Source: an uncultured Alphaproteobacteria bacterium | GTDB taxonomy: Bacteria > Pseudomonadota > Alphaproteobacteria > RF32 > CAG-239 | DNA: 41,660 nucleotides | Direction: 5' to 3' | Assembly (NCBI GenBank): GCA_949297665.1 | Contig: CASFTO010000035.1 | Location: 1 to 41,660, forward strand | Shown: piece after piece, positions 1 through 9,369 of the stretch | How positions within the stretch are numbered: the first letter of the stretch is position 1 | Layout: each line of letters begins with the position of its first letter | Program-made: the position numbers and the translations under genes | The notes under the pieces: model-generated | Told to the model about the DNA's origin: nothing | The model's input: only the letters and a program-made list of their open reading frames with translations | The model's database searches: none

Positions 1-757
1 CTTCAATTTCCGAATCATCAGACAATTTTCGAATTTCGGGGTGTCTGTATAGAGCATTTTCATCAAAAACGATTTTAGCGTCTAAGGCCCAAATCTTACC
101 GGATTTAGCAATACCAATCGGGTTAATTTCAAGCAACGTCGCATCGTATGTGTAAAAGAGTTTGAGCATTCTGTTTAAGAATGTTTTTAATTCAGAAAGC
201 TCAATTTGCATATCCATAAAAGAAACAATTTGGTTAAGTTGCTCTGCTTTGATTTCTTTTTGCAGACCAAGATTTATTTTCAAGATAGTTTCGGGCGATT
301 CGATGGCGAGTTTCACAATATCATCATCATCTTTATCAGAAACGGGAGCAACCAATAAGAAAGTTGACGCAGATACCCAATCAACAACAAGACCCAAATA
401 AAATTTCCGAATTGTTTTAATATATTCTTCAATATAAACTCGACTAACAAGCCTTCCTTTTGCACCGGTTTGATTTGTAACCAGAAGGTTCTCTAACATT
501 TCGTCGGCATTATCAAAAACTTCGTCAAGAGTTTTAGATAGACGGATACCGCCTTTTCGACCGGCGCGTTTATCTGAAAATTTTCCGACATCACGAGAAC
601 CCGCTTGAATTTGCGCTTTAACAACCCAAGGACCAAACTCAGAAACGGTCTCTGCTGCATATTTAGCTTCAGTCGGCGTATAAGCAACGAGTCCGCAAGG
701 GACATTAATTCCAAATTGTTTAAAGATTTTCTTGGCCTGATACTCGTGAATATTCAT
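1..757 (-). CDS. sucC: Succinate-CoA ligase beta subunit (SucC-like), 3' end outside window
   Basis: ADP/GDP-forming succinyl-CoA synthetase beta subunit, a TCA-cycle enzyme of the cytoplasm that works with SucD. The gene starts at ATG 755-757 on the minus strand with an AGGGG ribosome site, and the product begins MNIHEYQAKKIFKQFGI, the family's hallmark ATP-grasp N-terminus. About 252 residues are visible before the window edge, so roughly the last third is missing. Residues such as VKAQIQAGSRDVGKF and LLEINPI match the ATP-grasp fold. The middle (around residues 128-170) is more divergent than usual, containing a DKDDDD run where the family normally has an EGG-type segment, so a malate-CoA ligase or other close relative is possible. 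Its start lies inside the end of sufE, which suggests cotranscription with the suf genes. Confidence 0.85.
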   Translation of the reverse strand, partial: MNIHEYQAKKIFKQFGINVPCGLVAYTPTEAKYAAETVSEFGPWVVKAQIQAGSRDVGKFSDKRAGRKGGIRLSKTLDEVFDNADEMLENLLVTNQTGAKGRLVSRVYIEEYIKTIRKFYLGLVVDWVSASTFLLVAPVSDKDDDDIVKLAIESPETILKINLGLQKEIKAEQLNQIVSFMDMQIELSELKTFLNRMLKLFYTYDATLLEINPIGIAKSGKIWALDAKIVFDENALYRHPEIRKLSDDSEIE

Positions 758-1166
758 TCTTTTCCCCTAAAGACTGACGGGCATAAAATTTAATTTTATC
801 AACCATAGCAAGCATACCACTGCGTCTATTAGGCGTAATATGTTCCCGCAATCCCATTTTATCAAAAATTTCTTCAACATCAATATCTAAAATTTCTTGT
901 GCAGATTTATCGTTAAATATTTCAAGAACAATAGCAATAATTCCTCGAACAATAATGGCATCGCTATCACCTTGAAAAGAGAGGAGAGAAGAAGAAAAAT
1001 GAGGAATAATCCAAACTTGTGACTGACAACCGGATATTCTCCATTGTTCAATCTTTTGGGAATCATCAAAATGAGGTAACTGATTTCCGAGCTCAATTAA
1101 ATATTTGTATTTATCTTCCCAGTTATCCAAAAAAGAAAAATCTTCAATTAAATTTCCAATACTCAT
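720..1166 (-). CDS. sufE: SufE-like sulfur acceptor protein
   Basis: SufE accepts persulfide sulfur from the cysteine desulfurase SufS and passes it to the SufBCD scaffold. The 148-residue product contains the conserved active-site context ISGCQSQVW, with Cys47 as the acceptor cysteine, and the family C-terminal segment (LREHITPNRRSGMLAMVDKI). The start at 1166 has a good GAGGG ribosome site. It lies 9 bases after sufT in the same operon. Its last 12 codons overlap the start of sucC in another frame (38 bases), so the C-terminal tail after residue 136 is probably not conserved. Family assignment is confident. Confidence 0.9.
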   Translation of the reverse strand: MSIGNLIEDFSFLDNWEDKYKYLIELGNQLPHFDDSQKIEQWRISGCQSQVWIIPHFSSSLLSFQGDSDAIIVRGIIAIVLEIFNDKSAQEILDIDVEEIFDKMGLREHITPNRRSGMLAMVDKIKFYARQSLGEKNEYSRVSGQENL

Positions 1167-1175
1167 TATCGTCCC

Positions 1176-1604
1176 TCAAATCATTTCTAGCATCATGCGT
1201 GCCTCTTCGCTTAATCGTTCCAAAGACCAAGCCGGTTCCCAAACAACCTCGACTTCAACTTTTCCAACACCTTGAACGCTTGCCGCGGCATCGGCAACTT
1301 GTTGGGGCAATACTCCGGCAACAGGACACCCCGGCGCTGTTAAAGACATATCAATATGAAGGTTTCCGTTATCTTCCTGATTGATTTTATAAATCAATCC
1401 CAAGTCATAAACATTAATAGGAATTTCGGGATCACAAACTGTTTTGATAGCTTCAACAATATCAAACATTTTCGCCTTTGGGGTTGATATATCAAGGGGC
1501 TCGCCGGCATATGCTTTATAGACAGGTAGATCATCAACACTCATTGCACTAAGCAACTGAGCTTCATTCTCATCAACTATTTCAGTATTTTCTGTATCAG
1601 TCAT
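1176..1604 (-). CDS. sufT: MIP18/DUF59-family Fe-S assembly protein (SufT-like)
   Basis: A MIP18-family (DUF59) protein of 142 residues, the type found in SUF operons and involved in Fe-S cluster maturation or delivery. The domain runs from about residue 45 to 125 and shows CDPEIPINVYDLGLIY (residues 57-72) and TAPGCP (89-94) with the conserved Cys93. Residues 1-44 form an acidic N-terminal extension typical of alphaproteobacterial members. The start codon overlaps the sufS stop codon (TAATG), so the two are translationally coupled. PaaD, another DUF59 member, is ruled out by context. Confidence 0.85.
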   Translation of the reverse strand: MTDTENTEIVDENEAQLLSAMSVDDLPVYKAYAGEPLDISTPKAKMFDIVEAIKTVCDPEIPINVYDLGLIYKINQEDNGNLHIDMSLTAPGCPVAGVLPQQVADAAASVQGVGKVEVEVVWEPAWSLERLSEEARMMLEMI

Positions 1605-2830
1605 TACATTTCGTTCGTAAAAAAGTTCTTAGCTTTTTGTAAAGCAACAATAAAATCATCAATATCTTCTTTTGTGGTATAAATTCCTAAAGACGCTCGA
1701 GCCAAAGATGAGTAGCCTAATGAATTAACCAACGGTTGAGCGCAAAAATGACCGGTACGAATGGCCACCCCTTCTTTTGCTAAAATAAAGGCTAAATCTT
1801 GAGGATGAATTCCATCAATGGCAAAAGAGAAAACGCCCCCTTTATCCTTTGCAGTACCTAAAATTTTTAGCCCCCGAATATCAAGTAAATGTTTTGTGGT
1901 ATAATCAATTAGCTCCGCTTCATAATGTTCAATATCGTCAAAATTAAACTGCATCATATATTCCAAAGACGCCGAGAGACCGATAGCCTGAACAATAGCC
2001 GGAGTACCTGCTTCAAATCGAGCGGGAGGGAGCGCAAAAGTTGTCTTTTCATAACTAACGTGCTCAATCATATCTCCGCCATATTGATAAGGAGGCATTT
2101 CTTTAAGCAAGTCATATTTACCATACAACACCCCGATGCCGGTAGGTCCATAGACTTTGTGTCCGGAAAAAGCTAAAAAATCACAATCAAATTTTTGCAC
2201 ATCAATTTTTTTATGAACGGCAAATTGGCAAGCGTCAATAAGAACTTTGGCTCCAATGTTATGAGCAGCTTTGCAAATACGCTCTACTGGAAAAATTGTA
2301 CCCAAAACATTAGACATAGCCGTAACGGCGACAATCTTAGTGCGGGAAGACAAAGCGCTGATAAAGTTATTCCAAAAGAAATTACCGCAATCATCTAAAT
2401 CAAAATAAACAATCTTTGCGCCTGTTTTAAGAGCAGTCTGCTGCCAAGTAACCAGATTAGCGTGGTGTTCAGCGCGTGAGAGCAGAATTTCATCACCTTC
2501 ATGAAGGTTTGCTAAGCCGTAAGTAGCGGCAACAAGATTTATTCCCTCTGTGGCGCTTCTGGTAAAAATAATAGAATCAGGGGATTCTGAATTGATAAAT
2601 TTTGCGGCAACATATCTTGCTTTCTCATAGTTTTCCGTAGCAAGCTCTGAAAGCCAATAACTTCCGCGATGAACATTTGCATACTCTTCCAAATAAGCCT
2701 TTTCAAGGCGTCTAAGTAAAACACGCGGTTTCTGCGCAGACGCAGCCGTGTCCATATAAATATTTTTTTTTCCTTCAATTAAGCGATTTAAGATAGGAAA
2801 ATCTTTTCTGACAATATGAGCATCAAACAT
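1604..2830 (-). CDS. sufS: Cysteine desulfurase SufS
   Basis: PLP-dependent cysteine desulfurase that takes sulfur from L-cysteine for Fe-S cluster assembly, with SufE as partner. I place the start at ATG 2830 (MFDAHIVRKDFP) because it has a GAGGTG ribosome site; the upstream TTG at 2842 lies inside that site. The 408-residue product has the PLP lysine in SGHKVYGPTG (Lys225) and the catalytic cysteine in RTGHFCAQPL (Cys363). Length and motifs are normal for group II NifS/SufS. It heads the operon sufS-sufT-sufE-sucC; sufB lies elsewhere (16153-17598) and neither sufC nor sufD is in the window. Confidence 0.95.
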   Translation of the reverse strand: MFDAHIVRKDFPILNRLIEGKKNIYMDTAASAQKPRVLLRRLEKAYLEEYANVHRGSYWLSELATENYEKARYVAAKFINSESPDSIIFTRSATEGINLVAATYGLANLHEGDEILLSRAEHHANLVTWQQTALKTGAKIVYFDLDDCGNFFWNNFISALSSRTKIVAVTAMSNVLGTIFPVERICKAAHNIGAKVLIDACQFAVHKKIDVQKFDCDFLAFSGHKVYGPTGIGVLYGKYDLLKEMPPYQYGGDMIEHVSYEKTTFALPPARFEAGTPAIVQAIGLSASLEYMMQFNFDDIEHYEAELIDYTTKHLLDIRGLKILGTAKDKGGVFSFAIDGIHPQDLAFILAKEGVAIRTGHFCAQPLVNSLGYSSLARASLGIYTTKEDIDDFIVALQKAKNFFTNEM

Positions 2831-2840
2831 TTTACACCTC

Positions 2841-2880
2841 AAAAAATTAGAGATAAGATAAATCCTATCTCTAATTTTTT
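2841..2880 (-). terminator. Rho-independent terminator of the pyrH-fabZ operon
   Basis: Perfect inverted repeat TTAGAGATA (2847-2855) / TATCTCTAA (2866-2874), extended by six A and six T to a 15-bp stem with a 10-base loop. It follows fabZ by 28 bases on the minus strand and ends in a T-run. It is symmetrical and could also work on the plus strand, where no gene approaches it. It overlaps the predicted suf promoter. Confidence 0.8.
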
Positions 2881-2883
2881 CAA
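2855..2883 (-). promoter_or_regulatory. Predicted sigma70-type promoter of sufS operon
   Basis: On the minus strand TTGAAA (2878-2883) and TATCTT (2855-2860) are separated by exactly 17 bases. A start site near 2848 would give a short leader that holds just the sufS ribosome site. The whole element sits inside the terminator hairpin of the upstream operon. An AGATA-N5-TATCT inverted repeat (2856-2870) overlaps the -10 box and could be an operator. Confidence 0.5.
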
Positions 2884-2907
2884 CTTTAAAACAAACGAAT
2901 AATAAAA

Positions 2908-3360
2908 TTATTCAAGAATCATCGCAGTCAATTCTGCTTCGGAAGCAACTTGCCCGTCAACCATACAAGTGCCTTTGAACACAAAAATATTTCTACGAGC
3001 CTTGATTTTTTCAACATGCATTCTCAATTGATCACCGGGTTTAACTTGTTTTCTGAATTTAACCCCATCAATAGCCATAAAGAGAACATTACGTTTAGAT
3101 GCTGCATAATTCTCGTCTTGAGAAATAACGACTGCTCCGGCTGTTTGCGCCATAGCCTCAATTTGAAGAACGCCCGGCATAACCGGATTGCCTGGGAAGT
3201 GCCCTTGGAAAAACTCTTCGTTCATTGTAACATTTTTTATACCGACACCTTTCTCTCCGGGAATTTCAACCTCCAAGCGATCAACCAACAAAAAAGGATA
3301 ACGGTGTGGAAGCATTTTCATAATTTCTTCAATTTGATAAACTTTTACATTTTCTGGCAT
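2908..3360 (-). CDS. fabZ: 3-hydroxyacyl-ACP dehydratase FabZ
   Basis: Dehydrates beta-hydroxyacyl-ACP in fatty acid synthesis, a step that competes with lipid A synthesis for hydroxymyristoyl-ACP. The 150-residue hot-dog-fold product shows the catalytic block FQGHFPGNPVMPGVLQIEAM with His54 and Glu68, and the PHRYPFLLVDR N-terminal motif. The start has an AGGAG ribosome site and lies 15 bases after lpxD. This is the last gene of the envelope operon; lpxA, which normally follows fabZ, is absent and a terminator comes instead. Confidence 0.96.
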   Translation of the reverse strand: MPENVKVYQIEEIMKMLPHRYPFLLVDRLEVEIPGEKGVGIKNVTMNEEFFQGHFPGNPVMPGVLQIEAMAQTAGAVVISQDENYAASKRNVLFMAIDGVKFRKQVKPGDQLRMHVEKIKARRNIFVFKGTCMVDGQVASEAELTAMILE

Positions 3361-3375
3361 AACAAGTCTCCTAAT

Positions 3376-4389
3376 TTATTTTTTGCTATTTTTTTGTAAA
3401 AATGCGATTTGGCGCATAAAATCTTTAAATGGAACAGTCGGAGTACCCATCACAATCGCGCCTGGCTCAATATCACGCATGACACCGGATTGTGCCCCAA
3501 CTTGTGCCCCGCTACCAACATTTAAGTGGTCAGCAAAACCTGTTTGCCCGCCACAGACAACATAATCACCAAATGTGCAACTACCAGCGATTCCCGTCTG
3601 CGCAACAAGAATACAACACTTACCAATTTTATCATTATGTGCGATTTGTACAAGATTATCAACACGACAACCGTCACCGATAATCGTATCATCTAAAGCA
3701 CCTCTATCAACACAAGTGTTTGCGCCAATTTCTACATCATTACCGATAATGACCCGTCCGATTTGTGGAATACGCTTATGCTGTCCGTTAACAACAGAAA
3801 AACCAAAGCCATCTTGTCCGATTCTCGCTCCCGTATAGATATAGCAATCATTGCCCATCAAGCAATAAGCGATACTGGCGTTATTTCCGATTCGACAGTT
3901 GTTTCCGATTTTACATCCCCTTGAAATAACGGCATTAGGTTCAATAATGCAATTATCACCGATAACGACATCATCTTCAATAACAACTCCGGCCGCAACA
4001 GAGCAATTCTTTCCGATTTTAGCTGTTTTAGCAATAGTAGCATTAGGAGAGATTTGCGGAATAGGTTTGTGTTCGGCATAAAAACTGCTAACCAGATTGA
4101 TGAAAGAAAGTTTCGGATTAGAACAAGTTAAAACAATGACGCTATCAGGAATAAAACGAACTAATTCCTCTGTTGTAATGCAGGCTTTCGCTTTTATATG
4201 AGCTGCTTTATCTTTATTCTTTTTATCATAAAAGAAGCAAATATCATGACTTCCGGCGGATTCGATAGAGCAGACATTTTCTATCTGCTCTTTTTCCTTC
4301 CCTTCAGTAACCAAAACGGCATCGGCAATAGTTGCAATTTCTTTAATGGTTTTAGCGCCGTTATGTTTATAAAATACAGTATCAACCAT
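3376..4389 (-). CDS. lpxD: UDP-3-O-acylglucosamine N-acyltransferase LpxD
   Basis: Adds the N-linked hydroxyacyl chain in the third step of lipid A synthesis, in the cytoplasm. I choose ATG 4389 ([19 protein letters not shown]) because it has an AAGGA ribosome site; the start at 4425 would run into bamA and has none. The product of 337 residues has an N-terminal uridine-binding domain, then a left-handed beta-helix of hexapeptide repeats (about 115-300). The catalytic His is His251 in [11 protein letters not shown] short C-terminal helix ends the protein. Its presence shows that the cell makes lipid A by the Raetz pathway. Confidence 0.95.
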   Translation of the reverse strand: MVDTVFYKHNGAKTIKEIATIADAVLVTEGKEKEQIENVCSIESAGSHDICFFYDKKNKDKAAHIKAKACITTEELVRFIPDSVIVLTCSNPKLSFINLVSSFYAEHKPIPQISPNATIAKTAKIGKNCSVAAGVVIEDDVVIGDNCIIEPNAVISRGCKIGNNCRIGNNASIAYCLMGNDCYIYTGARIGQDGFGFSVVNGQHKRIPQIGRVIIGNDVEIGANTCVDRGALDDTIIGDGCRVDNLVQIAHNDKIGKCCILVAQTGIAGSCTFGDYVVCGGQTGFADHLNVGSGAQVGAQSGVMRDIEPGAIVMGTPTVPFKDFMRQIAFLQKNSKK

Positions 4390-4408
4390 ATTAAAAATCC
4401 TTTTCAAA

Positions 4409-6661
4409 TTATAAACTTGTACCAAAGTTCAAACGGAATACTTCTGTTTCATCGTAATCTTGTTTAACAATCGGGAAGCCGAAGTCAATATCAATTTTAC
4501 CCATCGGAGAAGTCCATTCAAAACCGAAACCGATAGCAACACGAGGACTTGAAGAGTAATCAACACCACTTGTATCAATATTATCCGGCTTACCTGTTGT
4601 ACCAATATCAACGAATGTACGACCGCGAATACCAAGTTCATCCAATCCCATCGGGAAGGCTAACTCAGCACCACCGTATAACATCCAGTTACCACCCAAA
4701 GCATCTTTAGTAACTTTATCACGAGCACTGATACCGCCAGTTTCAAATCCGCGCATTGTGTTACCACCTAAGAAATATCTTTGAGCAAGACGAACATCTT
4801 CTCCACCATAACCAGCGATATAACCACCATTGATGAAGAACTTAAAGGTGTAGTAGTCATTGAGTGTATAGAATTTATATGCCTTCGCATCAAATTTCAA
4901 ATACTTGTCATCACCACCTAAACCAGATACATCGTTACCAAATGATAAGTAGTAACCTTCACGTGGTTTAAGAATGTTATCTCTCTTATCATAAACAATG
5001 GTTTGACCGATAACGGAGTCTATAGCATCACCTTCTTCTTCTTGAATGTATGTAGAAGCGCTGCTAACATTCTTAATCTTGTCTTGTTTCAATGTGTAGC
5101 GAACATATTGGCTTAAATCGTCTGTATAATTCCAACCAAATCTAACTCTACCACCCATTGTATCCATATCATAGTTACTTTCGTCTTGATAATCTTCTGT
5201 TTGGTAGAATAAATCTGTACCTGCACTCAAACGTCTGTCCATAAAGTACGGTTCTGTAAAGCTGAAACTATAGTCCGTCGAGCGTTGAGAAACACCGGCA
5301 TTTAAGCTAACTTGTTGACCTTTTCCGAGGAAGTTATTTTCGGTAATACCGGCACGGATCAATGCTCCGTTTACCGTAGAGTAACCAACACCAACATTGA
5401 AGTATCCAGTAGATTTTTCTTCAACATTAACATTGATATCGGCTTTATCATAATCAACACGTTGAGAATCAATATCAACTTTACTGAAGTAGTTTAAGCG
5501 TTCAACGTTTCTTCTGGATTCTCTGATTTTTGCAACGTTAAATACGTTTCCTTCAGAGATACGGAATTCGCGTCTGATAACTTCGTCAAGAGTTCTTGTA
5601 TTTCCGGTAATATTAATTCTGTTCACAAAGACTTTTGCATTTTCTTTAATATCAAATACGACACTTAATTTTCCGGTTTCGCGGTCTTTATAAATATTGG
5701 GAACAACCTCAACGAACACAAATCCTTTACGAGAAAGTTCTTCTGTTAATGAGTTCACTGTTTTTTCGATTTCATCGGAATTATACCAAGAGTCGGTTTT
5801 GAAAGTGACATATTTATACCACATATTGGCATCAATATCCGGAACGGAAGATTTGATTTGAATATCATTGACTTTATAACGTTTTCCTTCATCTATAGTG
5901 AAAGTTAAAATAAAAGATGTTTTATCACGAGATAACTCGGCGATGGCAGAAACAACGGCAAAGTCAGCATAGCCATGACGATTATAAAAACGTCTTAACA
6001 ATTCTTGGTCATAATTCATTTTCTCGCGGTCAAAATTTTCCGCGCTGGAGAATAACCTATACCAACGGCTTTCCTTACTCATAATTTCATTTTGCAAATC
6101 ATCACCGGTATAATGTTTATTACCAATGAAGTTAATAGTATCAATTTTAGCCTCAGGTCCTTCTTCGATTTCAAAAATCAAATCGACACGATTCTCTGAT
6201 TTTTTAATAATTTTAGGTTCAACGGAAACTCCATAACGCCCAGCTCTTTTATACACTTCCAAGATACGCTGAACATCTTGTTGAACTTTAGTTTTGCTAA
6301 ATACTGAACGTGGTGCAGATTGAACTTCGGATTCCAAAATTTTATCATCAATTTTATCATTGCCGTCAAAAGCCATAATTCCGATAACAGGATTCTCCAC
6401 AACATTAATAATCAGGGTGTTACCTTGAGTGTTAAAGTTAATATCACTAAATAATCCGGTATCATAAAGACGTTTCAACGCTTGATTAAGATCGTCAGAA
6501 GAAACTTGTTTATTAGTATCGATTCCTGCATAAGATAAAGCTGTTTCGCGCTCAACACGTTGCAATCCGTTAATATTAATATTTTTAATAACACTCTGCG
6601 CCATCGCATTAGAACAAATGGCCAAAGTCAACAATGAAATTCCGGCTAATTTAAACTTCAT
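4409..6661 (-). CDS. bamA: Outer-membrane protein assembly factor BamA
   Basis: Central barrel of the BAM complex that inserts beta-barrel proteins into the outer membrane. ATG 6661 has the ribosome site GAAGGATG and gives a clear signal peptide ([21 protein letters not shown]); a start 24 bases upstream lacks one. The 750-residue protein has five POTRA domains (about residues 22-420) followed by a 16-strand barrel. The conserved L6 motif appears as MRGFETGG near residue 645. The end NFGTSL lacks the usual terminal aromatic residue, which is slightly unusual. It sits in the classical rseP-bamA-lpxD-fabZ order. Confidence 0.96.
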   Translation of the reverse strand: MKFKLAGISLLTLAICSNAMAQSVIKNININGLQRVERETALSYAGIDTNKQVSSDDLNQALKRLYDTGLFSDINFNTQGNTLIINVVENPVIGIMAFDGNDKIDDKILESEVQSAPRSVFSKTKVQQDVQRILEVYKRAGRYGVSVEPKIIKKSENRVDLIFEIEEGPEAKIDTINFIGNKHYTGDDLQNEIMSKESRWYRLFSSAENFDREKMNYDQELLRRFYNRHGYADFAVVSAIAELSRDKTSFILTFTIDEGKRYKVNDIQIKSSVPDIDANMWYKYVTFKTDSWYNSDEIEKTVNSLTEELSRKGFVFVEVVPNIYKDRETGKLSVVFDIKENAKVFVNRINITGNTRTLDEVIRREFRISEGNVFNVAKIRESRRNVERLNYFSKVDIDSQRVDYDKADINVNVEEKSTGYFNVGVGYSTVNGALIRAGITENNFLGKGQQVSLNAGVSQRSTDYSFSFTEPYFMDRRLSAGTDLFYQTEDYQDESNYDMDTMGGRVRFGWNYTDDLSQYVRYTLKQDKIKNVSSASTYIQEEEGDAIDSVIGQTIVYDKRDNILKPREGYYLSFGNDVSGLGGDDKYLKFDAKAYKFYTLNDYYTFKFFINGGYIAGYGGEDVRLAQRYFLGGNTMRGFETGGISARDKVTKDALGGNWMLYGGAELAFPMGLDELGIRGRTFVDIGTTGKPDNIDTSGVDYSSSPRVAIGFGFEWTSPMGKIDIDFGFPIVKQDYDETEVFRLNFGTSL

Positions 6662-6677
6662 TTTATCATCCTTCAAA

Positions 6678-7814
6678 TTAATCAAACCAACGTGTCAAGA
6701 GGTGTCTTATATCATTCCAAGTTGCAAACACCATCAAAAACAAAATAAATCCCAGACCGACTTTAAATAAACCATCTCTCAGCTTAGTATTAATTTCGCG
6801 TCTTGAAACTATTTCTAACAAATAAATTACAACATGTCCACCATCTAATACAGGGATTGGGAATAAGTTGATAAGTCCCAAGTTGATAGACAGCAAAGCC
6901 ATAAAATACAAGAAATCCAAGATGCCTCTTGTTTTAGAAATATCACCGGACATTTCGGCAATTCTGATGATGCCACCGACATCTTCACCGGAACGTTCTC
7001 CCATAATCATTTGCCCAATACCGCGCAAAGTCATATCGGTAATATTGTAAACTTCTTCAGCAGATTTTTTAATAGAAGGGATAAACTGAAAGTTATCTTT
7101 AACAACTTTAAATTGTTTTGTTTCACCTTTAATACCAATCATTCTTCTTTTGATTGGCTTTTCGGTTTCATCAAAAGCATATTCCATTTCCACCAATGGA
7201 ACATCAATGGTTAGATGTTGTCCGTTTCTTTCAATTTTTAAGGAAACCGTATCGATAGCAATACTTATTTCTTTATTGATATCGGACCAATCGTTAATTT
7301 TTTTGCCATTAATTTCAAGAATTTTATCATTTTTGACAATACCCGCTGATTGAGCCGGACTATCTTTAATAACATCCGAAACGACAGGAGGGATATCATA
7401 ACTGCCGACAAAATAAAACAGTCCGAAGAAAGTAATGAATGCAAAAAGATAATTAAACAAAGGTCCCGCAACAGCGATAGCCAATTTTTTATACGGAGAT
7501 TGAGTTGCGAATAAATGTTTTTGCTCTTCTTCTGAATATTTACTTAAATCAACTTCGGAAGTTGAAGAAGATTCGTCAGCATCACCTAAAAATTGACAAT
7601 ATCCCCCTAAAGGGATGGCTGAAATTTTCCAAACGGTACCTTTTTTATCGGTTTTGCTCCAAAGTTCTTTCCCAAAACCGATAGAAAACGCGCTGACACT
7701 AACGCCCGCCCATCTTGCGATAATAAAATGCCCAAATTCATGCACAAAAACCAATACACCAAGTAAAATAAGAAAAGGAACAACGTAATGAATAATGTTT
7801 AACAACCACTCCAT
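6678..7814 (-). CDS. rseP: Site-2 intramembrane metalloprotease RseP
   Basis: Zinc protease of the inner membrane that cleaves transmembrane segments, such as anti-sigma factors and signal-peptide remnants. The 378-residue product has the zinc motif HEFGH (residues 25-29) in the first membrane helix and the second ligand motif NLFPIPVLDGGH near residue 320. A single PDZ domain occupies roughly 120-205, whereas E. coli RseP has two. Three or four transmembrane segments are evident. The bamA start follows its stop by 16 bases. The dxr gene that usually lies between cdsA and rseP is not present. Confidence 0.94.
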   Translation of the reverse strand: MEWLLNIIHYVVPFLILLGVLVFVHEFGHFIIARWAGVSVSAFSIGFGKELWSKTDKKGTVWKISAIPLGGYCQFLGDADESSSTSEVDLSKYSEEEQKHLFATQSPYKKLAIAVAGPLFNYLFAFITFFGLFYFVGSYDIPPVVSDVIKDSPAQSAGIVKNDKILEINGKKINDWSDINKEISIAIDTVSLKIERNGQHLTIDVPLVEMEYAFDETEKPIKRRMIGIKGETKQFKVVKDNFQFIPSIKKSAEEVYNITDMTLRGIGQMIMGERSGEDVGGIIRIAEMSGDISKTRGILDFLYFMALLSINLGLINLFPIPVLDGGHVVIYLLEIVSRREINTKLRDGLFKVGLGFILFLMVFATWNDIRHLLTRWFD

Positions 7815-7826
7815 AATTTTCTATCC

Positions 7827-8669
7827 TTAATAAGTAAATGTTATTAATGTAAATAAGCAGTAAACAATAGGCGCTGCAAAAATAAGTCCATCGATTCTAT
7901 CAAAAATTCCCCCATGTCCCGGAATTAAATTGCTACTATCTTTGATACCGAGATATCTTTTGATAGAAGATTCTAAGAGATCACCGATTTGCGCAATAAC
8001 AGCAATAAGTGCTCCCAATTGAGCGAATTTAAGTTGCTCTGTTAAAGGCATGGGTAAATCAAAAATATTTTTGATGCAAAACATATAAATAAAGCTGACC
8101 GCGACAGATAAAATAACGCCACCGATTAAGCCGGACCATGTTTTGTTGGGGCTGATTTTCGGAGCTAATTTAGGACCCTTAAGAGAAGAACCGACAATAT
8201 ATCCGCCGATATCGACTCCCCAAACCATTAAAATGAACCAAAGCGTCATGACAAAACTTCCTTTTTCATTAGGAATACTGCCGAAAGCGTCAAAAAGATA
8301 ATAAATCCAATAAAGAGCACCCACACCGATAGATATGTAAGGAACACCTAAGGTTAGCAAGCGTCTGTGTTTTTCATCAGCAGCCTTAATATATACAAAA
8401 AGAGAGGTAAGAATAATGGCAGAGAAAAGCACCCAACGATTAAATACAAATAAAGAACACCCCAAAGCAAAAATATAACAAGCAACATAAACATTACTTC
8501 TTTTATTTGTAATCATAGCCGCCCACTCCCAAGATAACAAAGTACCGACTAAAAATATCAAAATATCAATATACGGATGACCGGAATGCAGTGCTCCTAT
8601 AACAACAGGAATCATCACAAGAGATGTTAATATTCTTTTTTGCAGTGACGTTAATTCAATTTTTCCCAT
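7827..8669 (-). CDS. cdsA: Phosphatidate cytidylyltransferase CdsA
   Basis: Makes CDP-diacylglycerol from phosphatidate and CTP, the branch point to all phospholipids, in the inner membrane. ATG 8669 is preferred (GGGAG ribosome site, 7-base spacing) over a TTG at 8699. The 280-residue polytopic protein carries the family signature in its last third: SSIKRYLGIKDSS followed by PGHGGIFDRIDG. It overlaps the end of uppS by 14 bases, suggesting coupled translation. Confidence 0.93.
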   Translation of the reverse strand: MGKIELTSLQKRILTSLVMIPVVIGALHSGHPYIDILIFLVGTLLSWEWAAMITNKRSNVYVACYIFALGCSLFVFNRWVLFSAIILTSLFVYIKAADEKHRRLLTLGVPYISIGVGALYWIYYLFDAFGSIPNEKGSFVMTLWFILMVWGVDIGGYIVGSSLKGPKLAPKISPNKTWSGLIGGVILSVAVSFIYMFCIKNIFDLPMPLTEQLKFAQLGALIAVIAQIGDLLESSIKRYLGIKDSSNLIPGHGGIFDRIDGLIFAAPIVYCLFTLITFTY

Positions 8670-9363
8670 ACCTTCTCTCCCTGGAAGTAAATTTTTCAAT
8701 AATATCTAATAATTCATCTCTACCAAAATCCGGCCACAATGTATCAGTAAAAAATAACTCAGTATATGCTATTTGCCATAATAAATAATTACTGATTCTC
8801 TGTTCTCCACTGGTTCTGATAAGAATATCCGGATCTGGAATATCTTTGGTATAAAGTTCATCAGAAAAAGTATCTTGACTAATATCTTCAATACTGAGTT
8901 GATTACTTTGAACTTTTCGAGCGATATTTTTTACAGCGGATAAAATTTCTTGTCGAGAACCATAAGATAAAGCAATACAGAGCGTTAAGTCTGAATTTTT
9001 CGCGGATTCTTTTTCTAAAAAATGCATTTTTCTCTGAATATCATCTGAAAGCATATATCTTTCGCCGATAAAAACAATCCGAACATTATTTTCCATAATT
9101 TCCTTAAGTTCTTTATCAAGATACTCATTAAGCAATTGCATCAAAGCATCAACTTCGTCTTTAGAACGTTGCCAATTTTCCGTAGAAAAAGCATACAGAG
9201 TTAAATATTTAACTCCGGATTCCTTCATAGAACGAGTAATTTTAACAACATTTTCTGCGCCTTTTTTATGACCAAAAGTTCTGGGCATCCCTCTTTTTTT
9301 TGCCCAACGACCATTACCATCCATAATAATGGCGATATGATTACAAATATTCGTCGTACTCAT
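8656..9363 (-). CDS. uppS: Undecaprenyl diphosphate synthase UppS
   Basis: Cis-prenyltransferase that makes the C55 lipid carrier used for peptidoglycan, O-antigen and the Und-P-sugar donors expected by the glycosyltransferase cluster at 25852-29622. The 235-residue product has the catalytic IMDGNGRWA (Asp15), the ENWQRS segment and the C-terminal RTSGEQRISNYLLWQ and ELFFTDTLWPDF motifs. It starts 6 bases after the frr stop without a clear ribosome site, which suggests translational coupling to frr. Confidence 0.96.
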   Translation of the reverse strand: MSTTNICNHIAIIMDGNGRWAKKRGMPRTFGHKKGAENVVKITRSMKESGVKYLTLYAFSTENWQRSKDEVDALMQLLNEYLDKELKEIMENNVRIVFIGERYMLSDDIQRKMHFLEKESAKNSDLTLCIALSYGSRQEILSAVKNIARKVQSNQLSIEDISQDTFSDELYTKDIPDPDILIRTSGEQRISNYLLWQIAYTELFFTDTLWPDFGRDELLDIIEKFTSRERRYGKN

Positions 9364-9369
9364 AGTTTT

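Noticed and set aside
3383..4081. Several plus-strand open frames opposite lpxD
   Set aside because: They mirror the hexapeptide codon pattern of lpxD; no ribosome sites and no family resemblance.
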